A DNA stretch of 64,000 nucleotides from Rhodococcus qingshengii (GTDB taxonomy: Bacteria > Actinomycetota > Actinomycetes > Mycobacteriales > Mycobacteriaceae): positions 733,626 to 797,625 of the forward strand of contig NZ_JAJNCL010000002.1 in assembly GCF_021025955.1 (NCBI RefSeq), in the 5' to 3' direction. This document shows, piece after piece, positions 27,595 to 38,049 of the stretch. The notes under the pieces were generated by a model. That model was not told the DNA's origin. It ran no database searches and saw only the letters and a list, made by a program, of their open reading frames with translations. A program made the translations under genes and the position numbers. Every line of letters starts with the position of its first letter. The first letter of the stretch is position 1.

Positions 27595-30275
27595 TTGTCG
27601 GCCAACTCCTTCAGACGTCCTGTGATGCGCTCGATCTCTTCGACGGCGATCTGACGACGGTTCTTGATCTTGTCGACGACAGCGTCGGGCGCCTTCGCCA
27701 GAAAAGCCTCGTTCGCAAGCTTGTTGTCGGCGGTGACGAGTTCCTTCTGCGCTGCCGCGAGGTCCTTTTCGAGCCGCTTCTTCTCGGCACCGAGGTCGAT
27801 GGTGCCCGAGGTGTCGATGTCGACCGTGACGGTGCTCTGGCTCAGACGCACCTCGACGGAGATCGACGCGGTGAATCCCTCTTCGGGTTCGGTCAGCTTG
27901 GCCAGCGCTGCCACGTAGGCGAACTGGCCGTCCATTCCAGCCTCCGAAAGCCCGGACGCACGCGCCGGAACCTTCTGGGAAGGCTTGAGCCCCTGATCGT
28001 TTCGGAAACGTCGCACCTCGGTGATCAGTTTCTGGGTGTCTTCGATCCGGGTGGCGGCCGCAGTGTCGACTGCGACGCCGGACAGCGTCGGCCAGTCGGC
28101 GACGACGACGGATTCGCCTCCGGTGAGCACCTTCCAGAGAGTTTCAGTCACGAACGGGATGACCGGGTGCAGGAGGCGGAGCAGTGCATCGAGAACATTG
28201 CCGAGCACTGCGCGGGTGTTCGCGGCGACGGCCTCGTCGTCGGCGAACTGCACCTTGGCGAGTTCGAGGTACCAGTCACAGACCTCGTCCCACGCGAAGT
28301 GGAACAGGCCTTCGCATGCCTTGCTGAACTCGTAGCGATCGAAAGCGGCATCCGCCTCGGCCTGGACCGTGTCGAGGCGGTCGAGGATCCAGCGGTCGGC
28401 GTCGGTCAGTTCGCTTCGAGCGGGCAGCGGCGCCGGAGCGGCGCCGTTCATCAGAGCGAACTTGGTCGCGTTGAACAACTTGGTAGCGAAGTTGCGTGAG
28501 GACTGCGCCGAATCCTCGCCGACGGACAGGTCACTGCCCGGGTTGGCCCCGCGAGCGAGTGTGAATCGCAGAGCGTCGGCGCCGAAACGATCCACCCAGT
28601 CGAGTGGGTCGATACCGTTGCCGCGAGACTTCGACATCTTCTTGCCGAACTGATCGCGAACCAGTCCGTGCAGGAACACGTCCTTGAACGGCATCTGCGC
28701 GCCGGACTTACCCGGACCGGCGGTGATCGACTCGTCCTCGGACACATACGTGCCGAACATCATCATGCGGGCGACCCAGAAGAACAGGATGTCGTAGCCG
28801 GTGACGAGAACGCTGGTGGGATAGAACTTTTCGAGTTCGGGTGTCTTGTCGGGCCAACCCATCGTCGAGAAGGGCCACAGTCCGGAGGAGAACCAGGTGT
28901 CGAGGACGTCGGGATCCTGAACCCAGCCTTCCGGTGCCGTTTCATCAGGACCGAAGCACGCAACTTCGCCCTCGGGGCCGTACCAGACCGGGATGCGGTG
29001 TCCCCACCAGAGCTGACGGGAAATGCACCAGTCGTGCATGTTGTCGACCCAGTCGAACCAGCGCGGTTCCTGGCTTGCCGGGTGAATGACTGTGTCGCCG
29101 TTGCGAACCGCGTCACCGGCAGCCTTGGCCAGGGTTTCGACCTTGACCCACCACTGCAGCGACAGGCGCGGCTCGATAGCTTCACCACTGCGCTCGGAGT
29201 GTCCGACGCTGTGCAGGTACGGGCGCTTCTCGGCTACGACGCGTCCCTGCTCGGCGAGGGCTTCGCGAACCTTGACGCGAGCCTCGAAGCGGTCCATACC
29301 GTCGAATTCGGTTCCCGTATCGGCAATCTTGCCGGTCTTGTCCATGATGGTGGGCATCGGCAGGTTGTGCCGCAGGCCCATTTCGAAGTCGTTGGGATCG
29401 TGAGCCGGCGTGATCTTCACTGCGCCGGTTCCGAACTCGGGATCGACGTAGTCGTCCGCGATGATCGGGATCTGACGCCCGGTGAACGGATGATCGAGAG
29501 TTGTGCCGATGAGGTGCTTGTAGCGCTCGTCTTCGGGATGGACAGCCACTGCGGTATCACCGAGCATCGTCTCGACACGGGTGGTCGCGACGATGACGTG
29601 CGGCTCGTTGTCGTCGAGCGAGCCGTAGCGCAGGGAGACCAGCTCACCCTCGACGTCCTCGAACTTCACCTCGATGTCGGAGATCGCGGTCTGCAACACC
29701 GGCGACCAGTTCACGAGGCGCTCGGCGCGGTAGATCAGGCCTTCATCGAACATGCGCTTGAAGACGGTCTGGACGGCGCGCGAGAGGCCCTCGTCCATCG
29801 TGAAACGATCGCGGCTCCAGTCGACGCCGTCACCGATGCGCCGCATCTGGCCACCGATGGTTCCGCCGGATTCGCGCTTCCAGTCCCAGACCTTGTCGAT
29901 GAACAGCTCGCGGCCGAAATCTTCCTTGGTCTTGCCGTCGGCAGCAAGTTGCTTCTCGACGACGGACTGCGTGGCGATTCCGGCGTGGTCCATGCCCGGC
30001 AGCCACAGAACCTCGTAGCCCTGCATCCGCTTGCGGCGGCTGAGCACGTCCATGAGTGTGTGATCGAGGGCATGACCCATGTGCAGGCTGCCGGTTACGT
30101 TCGGGGGCGGCAGCACGATGGAGTAGCCGGGCTTGTCGCTGGTCGCGTCGGCCTGGAAGTACCCGGCGTCTACCCAGCCTTGATACAGATCGGCCTCTAC
30201 CGCGCTGGGGTCCCAGCTCTTGGGTAGGGCGTCGGCGGGGGTCTGGGGGTTCTCTGGAGCTGCACTGGTCACCAC
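27591..30275 (-). CDS. valS: Valyl-tRNA synthetase
   Basis: An 894-residue class I aminoacyl-tRNA synthetase. The HIGH motif appears as [12 protein letters not shown] (about residues 62-73), the CP1 editing domain spans roughly 190-370, KMSKS is exact (in [18 protein letters not shown]), and the C-terminal coiled coil ([22 protein letters not shown]) is the arm specific for ValRS. GTG at 30275 or the next codon is the start. No T-box leader is visible. Confidence 0.97.
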   Translation of the reverse strand: MVTSAAPENPQTPADALPKSWDPSAVEADLYQGWVDAGYFQADATSDKPGYSIVLPPPNVTGSLHMGHALDHTLMDVLSRRKRMQGYEVLWLPGMDHAGIATQSVVEKQLAADGKTKEDFGRELFIDKVWDWKRESGGTIGGQMRRIGDGVDWSRDRFTMDEGLSRAVQTVFKRMFDEGLIYRAERLVNWSPVLQTAISDIEVKFEDVEGELVSLRYGSLDDNEPHVIVATTRVETMLGDTAVAVHPEDERYKHLIGTTLDHPFTGRQIPIIADDYVDPEFGTGAVKITPAHDPNDFEMGLRHNLPMPTIMDKTGKIADTGTEFDGMDRFEARVKVREALAEQGRVVAEKRPYLHSVGHSERSGEAIEPRLSLQWWVKVETLAKAAGDAVRNGDTVIHPASQEPRWFDWVDNMHDWCISRQLWWGHRIPVWYGPEGEVACFGPDETAPEGWVQDPDVLDTWFSSGLWPFSTMGWPDKTPELEKFYPTSVLVTGYDILFFWVARMMMFGTYVSEDESITAGPGKSGAQMPFKDVFLHGLVRDQFGKKMSKSRGNGIDPLDWVDRFGADALRFTLARGANPGSDLSVGEDSAQSSRNFATKLFNATKFALMNGAAPAPLPARSELTDADRWILDRLDTVQAEADAAFDRYEFSKACEGLFHFAWDEVCDWYLELAKVQFADDEAVAANTRAVLGNVLDALLRLLHPVIPFVTETLWKVLTGGESVVVADWPTLSGVAVDTAAATRIEDTQKLITEVRRFRNDQGLKPSQKVPARASGLSEAGMDGQFAYVAALAKLTEPEEGFTASISVEVRLSQSTVTVDIDTSGTIDLGAEKKRLEKDLAAAQKELVTADNKLANEAFLAKAPDAVVDKIKNRRQIAVEEIERITGRLKELADK

Positions 30276-30446
30276 TTGATCCTAATGACTCCCCCGTCGT
30301 GAACGAATTCGCCCGTCAGGCGTCGCGGTGGCCACGAACGACGGTCCCCGCAGTCCGGGGGTCAGCCGAACAAACGATATTCACCGATCCGCTCCGCTGA
30401 CAGGATCGCGCTGAAGGACGACCGACTAACGACCTGTGGAGCAAAT

Positions 30447-30922
30447 ATGTTGAACAACTGGAGTTCTCGCCGTCCCGGGGTTCGAACCTTGGCGGCAGCC
30501 GCGACGTTCGGAGCGGGGGTTGCCCTGGTGCTTCCGGCGACTGCGTCCGCCGCACCCGGCATCGAATGAAGCGTGCAGGGAAGCGCCGACAGTGGCAGCG
30601 CCACGATCAACGGGAGCGTGGGCGACATCGTCGGCGGTCTCCGGCGGCGCAGGAATCACCAGCACCAAGCACGAGCTCGGCCGCGGCGGCCCGACGTCTC
30701 TCGCACTCGGCTACGAGACCGAGGACATCCCGGACCTGATCGAGGTGTACTACCAAGGACGACTGATCCACAGCACCGTATACATCGGCGCCGACATCAA
30801 CGAGGGAACCGGTTCGGCGGTCGTCAACGTGCCCGCCGGCGGGGCCTCGTCCGTCCTGGTCCGCCGTTACCGGCCCCGACCACACCGAGTGGGCTTACAC
30901 CGTTCGCTGCCCCGGCGCCTGA
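30447..30922 (+). pseudogene. Disrupted gene for a small secreted protein
   Basis: An ATG at 30447 begins a clean Sec signal peptide (basic RRPGVRTLAAAATFGAGVAL core, ending ATASAAPG) that stops at a TGA at 30567-30569. In the same frame GSADSGSATINGSVGDIVGG continues after the stop; then one frame over comes a well-formed domain (ITSTKHELGRGG...YYQGRLIHSTVYIGADINEG); a further shift restores VTGPDHTEWAYTVRCPGA and a stop at 30920-30922. So one nonsense and two frameshift lesions split what looks like a 150-residue exported protein. Family function unknown. Sequencing error is an alternative, though three lesions in 480 bp with intact neighbours argues against it. Confidence 0.65.
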
Positions 30923-30950
30923 TTCCGGTCCGGATCCGCGCGAAGAAGAT

Positions 30951-30978
30951 CGTGCCTCGTTCGGCCGAACGAGGCACG
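30951..30978. terminator. Perfect palindrome between convergent genes
   Basis: CGTGCCTCGTTCGG followed at once by its exact complement gives two 14-bp arms with no spacer. It lies between the broken secreted-protein gene and the end of the S9 peptidase gene, 6 bp from the latter's stop, and would act as a two-way terminator. Confidence 0.75.
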
Positions 30979-30984
30979 CGCAGT

Positions 30985-33021
30985 TCAGCCCAGAATTTCC
31001 GGCAAGGCGACATCTTCCCCGAGAATGTGCTCGGAGAGGAACGCGGTGACCACCTCGTACCAGATCTTGGTGTGCTGCGGCTTGAGCACCCAGTGATTCT
31101 CGTCCGGGAAGTACAGGAAGCGATGGTCGGTTTTCCCGTCGTCGTCGGCGGGCAGACCTGACTCTGCAAGCAGTTCGTACCAGAGCCGCAAGCCCTCACC
31201 GATCGGAACGCGATAGTCCTTGTCGCCGTGGATCACCAGCATTGGTGTCGTGATGTCTGCAACGTACAGATGCGGCGAGTTCTCGACGGCCATCTCGGGC
31301 GACATCTCGCGCTGCCAGTACCAGGCAGCGTCCGTGGTCGGGCCGAATTGGTCCAGTGCCCAGAGACTTGCGTGGGTGACGATCGCGTCGAAACGGTTGG
31401 TATGGCCGGCGATCCAGTTGGCCATGTAACCGCCGAACGAACCGCCCATCGCGCCTGTCCTCTTGGGGTCGATCTCTGGCTGCGCGACGGCAGCATCGGT
31501 GATCGCCATCAAATCGGTGAACGGCGCCTTGCCCCACTGACCCCACCCGCGCTGGACGAAATCCTGGCCGTATCCGGTCGAGAGCGCGGGATCGGGCAGC
31601 AGTACGGCATAGCCCTTGGCGACGAGCAGCCACGGATTCCACCGCCAGGACCAGGTGTTCCACGAACCGAGGGGCCCGCCGTGGACCCAGAGAAGCAATG
31701 GCACCGGTGCATGCGGCGCGGCGCCGGTCGGCAGCGCCAACCAACTACGCACTGTCGAACCGTCCTCGGCGCTCGCGGTGATCTCGGTCAGCGTTCCCGG
31801 CAGCTCCGGCAACGGGTCGGGTCCACGAAGTGCAGTGATCTCACCTGCTCGAAGATCTACCCGCACCACGTGCGGGGGCGCTTCGTACGAAGCCCGCAAC
31901 GCGTAAATCGACTCGCCGTCCGGCGCCACTCGAACATCGGTGTACGCCGCGTCGTCGGCTGTCAGGCGAACCGGTTGGCCCCACAGGTCGATCGTGAAGA
32001 TCGGACCGCGGCCGCCGTCGTCAGCGGTGACCACCAGCCCGGATCCGTCGGGTAGCCAGGCCAGGGAGGTAGGCCAGCGATCCCAGCCGTCGGCGACGCC
32101 GGTCACGGCACCGGATCCGAAGTCGTAGAGCTGCAGAGTCATTCGCGGCGCGGTTTCCGGCGTGGTGAGAGTCTCGCGGATGAACGCGAGCTTGGTTCCG
32201 TCCGGCGAGAGCACCGGGTTGTAGACGTCCGCGTCGGCCTCGTCGACAAGCGTGGTTCGGTCGCCGGTCACCGTGTCGATCCGAACCAACGTCGACCGGC
32301 GGGCGGCACTCGGATCGCCGACAGTCCACGTCGTCACGACGAAGAGACCGTCGTCGGAGATCGTGGTCGACGTCTCTCGCAGCGCCGCGCCTGCAGTTGG
32401 CGTGATATCCCGCAATTCGACGGATTCCTTCGAATCCGTCTCGGCGACAACCAGATGCGGATGATCGGGGCCCAGGTCGTGGTCCCAGTGCCGCACCGGA
32501 TAACCGGTGTGCAGCATCGCCGTGACCTTCTTGTCCTTGCGCGCCGATCGCACCTGATCGTCCTGGTCGAGACTGATCGCCGAAGCCATGACCGACGTCT
32601 GAGCCACGAACGTCGGTGCCGCCTTGGCTGCTGATACCGACGAGACGCCACCGGGACGTGAGATCAGCAGCTGTGCTTCTCCGCCGGCCGCAGGTAGACG
32701 CCACAGTGCGGGTTGCGGGTCATTCTCGCCCGGCACCGCTCGCGTAGCGGTGAAGATCACGTCGCCGTCGAACGCGAAGGCAGCACCGGACTCGCTGGTC
32801 GAACCCCAGGTCAACCGACGCGCAGGACGTCGACCTTCCGGGTCGATCTCCCACAACGAGGACACGTATTCGGCGCTCTTGTCGTCGAGAACGGCGCGCG
32901 CGCAGATGAGCAGCGAGCCGTCGGGTGACAACACCAAGCCGGACAACCTGGCCAGAGCGATGTAGTCGTCGAGTTCGTCGAACGGTGTGCCTGCGTGGAG
33001 CTCGGGAATCTGGGTCACCAC
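30985..33021 (-). CDS. S9-family peptidase (prolyl oligopeptidase/acylaminoacyl-peptidase type)
   Basis: A 678-residue protein with an N-terminal beta-propeller of WD40-like repeats (for example LSPDGTKLAFIRE and LAWLPDGSGLVVT) and a C-terminal alpha/beta hydrolase. The nucleophile is Ser528 in GGSFGGYMANW, and the charge-relay Asp and His are in HGDKDYRVP and DENHWVLKP. No signal peptide, so cytosolic. These enzymes cut short peptides or remove acylated N-terminal residues. It ends 6 bp from the palindromic terminator and follows the GNAT gene by 9 bp in the opposite order of translation, in the same direction. Confidence 0.88.
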   Translation of the reverse strand: MVTQIPELHAGTPFDELDDYIALARLSGLVLSPDGSLLICARAVLDDKSAEYVSSLWEIDPEGRRPARRLTWGSTSESGAAFAFDGDVIFTATRAVPGENDPQPALWRLPAAGGEAQLLISRPGGVSSVSAAKAAPTFVAQTSVMASAISLDQDDQVRSARKDKKVTAMLHTGYPVRHWDHDLGPDHPHLVVAETDSKESVELRDITPTAGAALRETSTTISDDGLFVVTTWTVGDPSAARRSTLVRIDTVTGDRTTLVDEADADVYNPVLSPDGTKLAFIRETLTTPETAPRMTLQLYDFGSGAVTGVADGWDRWPTSLAWLPDGSGLVVTADDGGRGPIFTIDLWGQPVRLTADDAAYTDVRVAPDGESIYALRASYEAPPHVVRVDLRAGEITALRGPDPLPELPGTLTEITASAEDGSTVRSWLALPTGAAPHAPVPLLLWVHGGPLGSWNTWSWRWNPWLLVAKGYAVLLPDPALSTGYGQDFVQRGWGQWGKAPFTDLMAITDAAVAQPEIDPKRTGAMGGSFGGYMANWIAGHTNRFDAIVTHASLWALDQFGPTTDAAWYWQREMSPEMAVENSPHLYVADITTPMLVIHGDKDYRVPIGEGLRLWYELLAESGLPADDDGKTDHRFLYFPDENHWVLKPQHTKIWYEVVTAFLSEHILGEDVALPEILG

Positions 33022-33030
33022 TAGTTGGTA

Positions 33031-33645
33031 TCACGCGCCCCGCGGTTGACGCATCATTGCGTAGATCGTCGGCCCGCCGCCCGGCATGACGATGTCGCGA
33101 GTCACTTCGAAACCGAAGCGGTTGTAGTACGGGATGTTCGATTCCTTGCTGCTCTCGAGGTAAGCGTCGACATGTTCACGGTCGCAACGCTCCAACCGGG
33201 AGTTCAGTAGCGCTTTGCCGTATCCCCCACCTCGAGCTGCGCTTCCGGTCCCGACAGTCGCGAGATACCAGTGCGGCGAATTCGGATGTGCTCCTTCGAG
33301 AACGGAGCTGACTTCGGCCGCATGTCGCAATCCGCTGCCGAAGACACGCACCATTGCCGGCAAGCTCATGAGCCCCGAGATCCACGACTGCTTCCATCGC
33401 CCCGGCGGATCCCACAGAGTTGCCCCGCCGATCACGCCGTTGTCATCGGCGGCCACCTCTACACCGCCACCGGCGAGGTGGTGGTAACGAGCTTCTGCGG
33501 CAAACAGTTTCGTCAGGCGATCAGCCCTGGTGGCTTCGTTCGGCAACATCCACGCCATCAAGGGATCGTCCTCGAACGCCTCGGCCAACACCGCCGACAG
33601 TGCCGGAACATCGGATCGGACAGCCGGCCGCACGTGTACACCCAT
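33031..33645 (-). CDS. GNAT-family N-acetyltransferase
   Basis: A 204-residue GNAT with MGVHVRPAVRSDVPALSAVLAEAF at the start, central TLWDPPGRW and the acetyl-CoA loop in GTGSAARGGGYGKALL. The ending YYNRFGFEVTRDI is the familiar beta6-beta7 motif. The start is set at the ATG at 33645; the open frame upstream runs through a repeat array. Substrate unknown. It lies directly upstream of the S9 peptidase gene and probably shares its mRNA. Confidence 0.85.
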   Translation of the reverse strand: MGVHVRPAVRSDVPALSAVLAEAFEDDPLMAWMLPNEATRADRLTKLFAAEARYHHLAGGGVEVAADDNGVIGGATLWDPPGRWKQSWISGLMSLPAMVRVFGSGLRHAAEVSSVLEGAHPNSPHWYLATVGTGSAARGGGYGKALLNSRLERCDREHVDAYLESSKESNIPYYNRFGFEVTRDIVMPGGGPTIYAMMRQPRGA

Positions 33646-33684
33646 GAGGCGAGAGTACCGCCGACTGTCCGAATCCCGGGTCCT

Positions 33685-33742
33685 TGAACTGAGCTGCCCA
33701 TGAACCGAGCTGTCCGTGAACCGACCTGCCCGTGAACCGATC
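33685..33742. repeat. 16-bp tandem repeat at the binding-lipoprotein gene end
   Basis: Three 16-bp units (TGAACTGAGCTGCCCA, TGAACCGAGCTGTCCG, TGAACCGACCTGCCCG) and a 10-bp remnant occupy 33685-33742, ending at the stop codon of the neighbouring substrate-binding-protein gene (33741-33743). Confidence 0.85.
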
Positions 33743-34748
33743 AGACGAGCAAGGCCGCAATCCGCGGCGGAATCTGTTCGAGCGCGTACGGCAGGCTCAG
33801 TACGGTGCTCCACGTCATGGCTTCGGCAGCAGCGTCTTCCAGGATGATCGCGCGGCCGTCCTTGACGACGTCGAGTTCCTGGTAGATCGGGGTCTTGTCC
33901 AATTCCGCGCGAAGCTTGTCGCCGTAACCACCACCGGCGTACCAGACGAGTACGTCGACGTCGGCAAGAGAGAGTTGCTCGGTGCTGATCTCGGCGAAGT
34001 TACCCGTGATCTGATCGGTGACAGGCGGATTCACGAATCCGAGTTCGGTGAAGAACCGCACCTTGGGGTCTTCCGGTCCGTAGACCCCGAACTGCCCCGG
34101 CCCCTTCAACGCGCCCACCAGAACAGTCTTGCCGGCAAACGCCGGATTGGCCGTCTTCACGTCGGCGAACTTCTCCTCGACGCCGGCGATCAACTCGGTG
34201 GCCTTTCCCTGCTGCCCCAATGCCTCGCCGATGATGGTCGTCTGGTTCTGCCAGGGGATACCGTAATCCGCGAACTCCTTCGGCTGCGCCACCGTCGGTG
34301 CGATGGCACTGAGCTTGTCGTACTGCGCCTGAGTGAGCCCGGAGTAGGTGCCGACAATGAGGTCGGGTGTCACGGAGGCGACCTTCTCGATCTGAATGGT
34401 GGTGCCCGCGGTTCCGATGATCTCCGGAGCCGACCCGTTCAGCAGTGGCTGCGCCCACGGCCACACACCCGAGGGGTAGTCGCCGTACCAGTCGAAGGTT
34501 CCGACCAAGGTCCCGCCGAGCGCGAGAATCGCATCCTGATCGTTGTATCCGACACTGACGATCCGCTGCGGATCCTTGGGCAGTTCGGCGGTACCGAACT
34601 TGTGGGTGATCGACCCCGCAGTGTCACCGCTGGGGGGTGTGTCCTCGTCGTTCGAACTGGAGCAGGCTGCGGCGAATGCCAGCAACGCTCCCGACGTGCC
34701 GATCAGAAATCCGCGCCGGGTCAGCCGACCTGCGTCCGTTCGATCCAT
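33741..34748 (-). CDS. ABC transporter substrate-binding lipoprotein, Fe-siderophore type
   Basis: A 335-residue lipoprotein. The N-terminus has a twin-arginine RRGFLIG core and a lipobox ending AFAAAC (Cys about 29). The mature part is a FecB/FepB-type fold (PQRIVSVGYNDQDAILALGG, then PDLIVGTYSGLT). It should bind ferric siderophore or haem outside the membrane. No permease or ATPase gene is adjacent, so it is an orphan. The start is the ATG at 34748; upstream open sequence crosses an IdeR-like box, which suggests induction under low iron. Confidence 0.85.
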   Translation of the reverse strand: MDRTDAGRLTRRGFLIGTSGALLAFAAACSSSNDEDTPPSGDTAGSITHKFGTAELPKDPQRIVSVGYNDQDAILALGGTLVGTFDWYGDYPSGVWPWAQPLLNGSAPEIIGTAGTTIQIEKVASVTPDLIVGTYSGLTQAQYDKLSAIAPTVAQPKEFADYGIPWQNQTTIIGEALGQQGKATELIAGVEEKFADVKTANPAFAGKTVLVGALKGPGQFGVYGPEDPKVRFFTELGFVNPPVTDQITGNFAEISTEQLSLADVDVLVWYAGGGYGDKLRAELDKTPIYQELDVVKDGRAIILEDAAAEAMTWSTVLSLPYALEQIPPRIAALLV

Positions 34749-34776
34749 GTTCTTACCCCTTAAGTCCGCTAGTTCG

Positions 34777-34795
34777 GTAGGTAAGGCTAGCCGAT
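34777..34795. promoter_or_regulatory. IdeR/DtxR-like iron box
   Basis: GTAGGTAAGGCTAGCCGAT matches 14 of 19 positions of the IdeR consensus (TTAGGTTAGSCTAACCTAA), with the central AGGCTAGCC intact on this strand. It lies 29 bp upstream of the binding-lipoprotein start and 74 bp upstream of the divergent FdhF-type gene. Confidence 0.65.
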
Positions 34796-34868
34796 GAATG
34801 TCGCATTCCGGCGAGTTCGACCGGCCCATTCGATGGCAGTACCGGCTTGTTCGGGCCACTATGGAGAC

Positions 34869-37178
34869 ATGACGCGCCAGGGCCCCTCGAAAGACATCGA
34901 CGAATCGGATCTCGAAGTCACGCATCCCAAGGACTACGCCGCCGGAGTACCGGCCGTCCTGGTGTCGCTGCAACGCGGAATCGAGCAGATGGGAGCCTTG
35001 CGGACCGCCCGAACGCTCACCAGGCTCAACCAGCGTCACGGCTTCGACTGCCCGGGGTGCGCATGGCCGGAGACCCCCGGACATCGCAAGCCCGCCGAGT
35101 TCTGCGAGAACGGCGCGAAGGCTGTTGCCGAGGAAGCAACGCTTCGCACAGTCACGCCCGAGTTCTTCGCGGAGCACTCGATCGCCGACCTCGAAGGCAA
35201 GACCGATTACTGGCTCGGGCAGCAGGGCCGACTGACGCACCCGATGGTTCTGACGCCGGGCGCAACCCATTACCGGCCGATCGACTGGGACGGCGCGTAC
35301 GCACTGATCGCCGAACATCTGAACGGCCTAGCATCGCCGGACGAAGCGGTGTTCTACACCTCCGGTCGCACGTCCAACGAAGCCGCGTTTCTCTACCAGT
35401 TGATGATTCGCAGCTACGGCACCAACAACATGCCCGACTGTTCCAACATGTGTCACGAGTCGTCCGGAAGCGCACTGACCGAATCCATCGGCATCGGCAA
35501 AGGCTCGGTGACGGTTCCCGACCTCGAGAACGCCGATCTCATCCTCATCGCCGGACAGAACCCCGGCACCAACCACCCTCGAATGCTCTCGACGCTGGAG
35601 AAGGCAAAGGGCAACGGCGCCAAGATCATTGCCATCAATCCTCTGCCCGAGGCGGGATTGCGAAGGTTCAAGGATCCACAGAAGGTGTCCGGTGTGATCG
35701 GGCACGGAGTCGAGATCGCGGACGAGTTCCTGCAGATCCGGCTGGGCGGAGACATGGCGCTGTTCCAGGGCCTGGGGAAGCTGCTGCTCGAACAGGAAGA
35801 CCGCGCTCCCGGCACCGTCGTCGATCGCGCATTCGTCGACCGGTACTGCGCCGGTTGGGACGAGTACGAGAAGCACATCCGCGCAGTCGATCTCGAGACG
35901 GTGATCGAAGCGACGGGCCTGTCGATGGCGCAACTCGAGGAAACAGCCGCCACCTTGGTCCGATCCGAGCGAACCGTCACTTGCTGGGCCATGGGCATCA
36001 CTCAGCACACACACGGAGTCGCCACCATCGAGGAAGCGGTCAACCTGTTGCTCATGCGCGGGATGATGGGCAAACCCGGTGCCGGCGTCTGCCCCGTGCG
36101 AGGACACTCCAACGTCCAGGGCGACCGCACGATGGGCATCTGGGAGAAGATGCCGGAAGAGTTCCTGGCCGCGCTGGACACCGAGTTCTCGATCTCGAGC
36201 CCCCGCAAGCACGGATGGGACACCGTCGACGCCATCCGCGCCATGAACGCCGGCAAGGCAAGCTTCTTCATGGCGATGGGCGGCAACTTCATCCAGGCAA
36301 GCCCGGACACCGCGGCCACCGAAACGGCGTTGCGCCAGTGTGAACTCACCGTGCAGGTTTCCACCAAACTGAATCGCAGTCACGTCGTCCACGGGCAGAC
36401 CGCGATCATCCTCCCCACCCTCGGACGCACCGACCTCGACATCCAAGCCGACGGAAAGCAGCTTGTCTCCGTGGAGGATTCGATGTCCATGGTGCACCTG
36501 TCCCGCGGACGCCTCACACCGGTCAGCCCCTACCTGCGCAGTGAAGTCGCCATCATCTGCCAACTCGCCCGCGAACTACTCGGCAGCGATCACTCCGTCC
36601 GCTGGTCGGCTTTCGAGGGCAATTACGACCTGATTCGCGATTCCATCTCGCGGGTGGTGCCGGGCTGCGAAAACTACAACACCCGGGTCCGTCAGCCCGA
36701 CGGATTCCAGCTCCCCCACCCACCACGCGACTCGCGCGAATTCCGCACGCACACCGGCAAAGCCAACTTCGGCGTGAACGACCTGCACTGGATACCCACT
36801 CCCCGTGGCCGTCTGATTCTGCAGACCATGCGAAGCCACGACCAGTACAACACCACGATCTACGGCCTCGACGACAGATACCGCGGCATCAAGGGTGGAC
36901 GCAAAGTCATCCTCGTCAATGCCGAAGACATCACCGCACTGGGATTCCGCGACGGCGATCTGGTCGACATCGTGTCCGAGTGGACAACCCCAGACGGCAC
37001 TCTCGAAGAGCGTCGGGTCACGGAGTTCCGCATCGTCTCCTACGACACCCCACGCGGTAATGCGGCGGCGTACTACCCCGAGACGAATCCCCTCGTTCCC
37101 CTCGAACACGTTGCAGCCAAGTCGAACACACCGGTTTCGAAGGCAGTCACCGTTCGACTCGAAGCTTCAGGCGTCTGA
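34869..37178 (+). CDS. FdhF/YdeP-family molybdopterin oxidoreductase
   Basis: A 769-residue protein of the FdhF/YdeP type. It opens with a cysteine pair CPGCAWPE (C61, C64) where related enzymes carry part of an iron-sulfur site; the bis-MGD domains include [44 protein letters not shown] and the C-terminal [17 protein letters not shown]. It is formate-dehydrogenase-like, but the electron acceptor and true substrate are not known for YdeP proteins. Start ATG 34869 lacks a strong site; the open frame continues to 34794. FdhD follows 1 bp after its stop, consistent with a Mo enzyme needing sulfuration. Confidence 0.85.
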   Translation: MTRQGPSKDIDESDLEVTHPKDYAAGVPAVLVSLQRGIEQMGALRTARTLTRLNQRHGFDCPGCAWPETPGHRKPAEFCENGAKAVAEEATLRTVTPEFFAEHSIADLEGKTDYWLGQQGRLTHPMVLTPGATHYRPIDWDGAYALIAEHLNGLASPDEAVFYTSGRTSNEAAFLYQLMIRSYGTNNMPDCSNMCHESSGSALTESIGIGKGSVTVPDLENADLILIAGQNPGTNHPRMLSTLEKAKGNGAKIIAINPLPEAGLRRFKDPQKVSGVIGHGVEIADEFLQIRLGGDMALFQGLGKLLLEQEDRAPGTVVDRAFVDRYCAGWDEYEKHIRAVDLETVIEATGLSMAQLEETAATLVRSERTVTCWAMGITQHTHGVATIEEAVNLLLMRGMMGKPGAGVCPVRGHSNVQGDRTMGIWEKMPEEFLAALDTEFSISSPRKHGWDTVDAIRAMNAGKASFFMAMGGNFIQASPDTAATETALRQCELTVQVSTKLNRSHVVHGQTAIILPTLGRTDLDIQADGKQLVSVEDSMSMVHLSRGRLTPVSPYLRSEVAIICQLARELLGSDHSVRWSAFEGNYDLIRDSISRVVPGCENYNTRVRQPDGFQLPHPPRDSREFRTHTGKANFGVNDLHWIPTPRGRLILQTMRSHDQYNTTIYGLDDRYRGIKGGRKVILVNAEDITALGFRDGDLVDIVSEWTTPDGTLEERRVTEFRIVSYDTPRGNAAAYYPETNPLVPLEHVAAKSNTPVSKAVTVRLEASGV

Positions 37179-37179
37179 G

Positions 37180-38049
37180 ATGGGACGAGTCACCACACGA
37201 ACACCGGTCGTTCGGATCTCGGGCGATCGGGTCGTCACGCGCCCCGACACGCTGGCCGTCGAGGAACCACTCGAAATGAGGGTCGGCGGCCAGGTGCTGG
37301 CCGTGACGATGCGAACACCCGGCAACGACGTCGACCTCGTACACGGATTCCTCCTCAGCGAAGGCGTCATCGCCACCCGCGACGACGTGAGCGTCGTCCG
37401 CTACTGCGACGGCGTCGACGACACCGGTGCGAACACGTACAACGTCCTCGACATCGCTCTCGCTCCCGGAGTGCCGTTGCCCGATCACACCACCGACCGC
37501 AACACCGTGGTCAGTTCCGCGTGCGGAGTCTGCGGCAAGACCTCACTCGACGCCGTCCGGACCACGACGCGTCATCCGTTGGTCGGTGACACCACTTCCG
37601 TCACCTCCACCACCCTGTCGGCCATGCCGGTCACGCTGCGGGAGAGCCAACGGATCTTCGAACGCACCGGCGGCCTGCACGCGGCCGGATTGTTCACCGC
37701 CACCGGCGAACTCCTGGCACTGCGCGAGGACGTCGGCCGTCACAACGCGGTCGACAAGGTGATCGGGTGGGCAATCACCGACGGCCGAGTGCCCCTGTAC
37801 GACACGATCTTGATCGTCAGCGGTCGGGCGTCGTTCGAACTCGTCCAGAAGGCCGTCATGGCCGGCATTCCGATCCTCGGAGCCGTCTCCGCGCCGTCCT
37901 CACTGGCGGTGGAACTAGCGCAGGAGTCCGGGCTGACTCTCGCCGGTTTCATCCGCGGCGATTCGATGAACGTCTACTCGCACCCGCACCGAGTCGAGGT
38001 CACGTCGAACTCGCACGCAATTGAGCCGACAGTCGCACAGCGGAGTTGA
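37180..38049 (+). CDS. fdhD: Formate dehydrogenase accessory sulfurtransferase FdhD
   Basis: A 289-residue FdhD. The sulfur-relay cysteines C115 and C118 lie in SSACGVCGK, and the N-terminal [13 protein letters not shown] and C-terminal [15 protein letters not shown] are family motifs. It moves sulfur from IscS to the molybdenum cofactor of formate-dehydrogenase-like enzymes, presumably the gene just upstream (1 bp apart). Its last 50 bp overlap the end of the convergent dehydroshikimate dehydratase gene. Confidence 0.93.
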   Translation: MGRVTTRTPVVRISGDRVVTRPDTLAVEEPLEMRVGGQVLAVTMRTPGNDVDLVHGFLLSEGVIATRDDVSVVRYCDGVDDTGANTYNVLDIALAPGVPLPDHTTDRNTVVSSACGVCGKTSLDAVRTTTRHPLVGDTTSVTSTTLSAMPVTLRESQRIFERTGGLHAAGLFTATGELLALREDVGRHNAVDKVIGWAITDGRVPLYDTILIVSGRASFELVQKAVMAGIPILGAVSAPSSLAVELAQESGLTLAGFIRGDSMNVYSHPHRVEVTSNSHAIEPTVAQRS

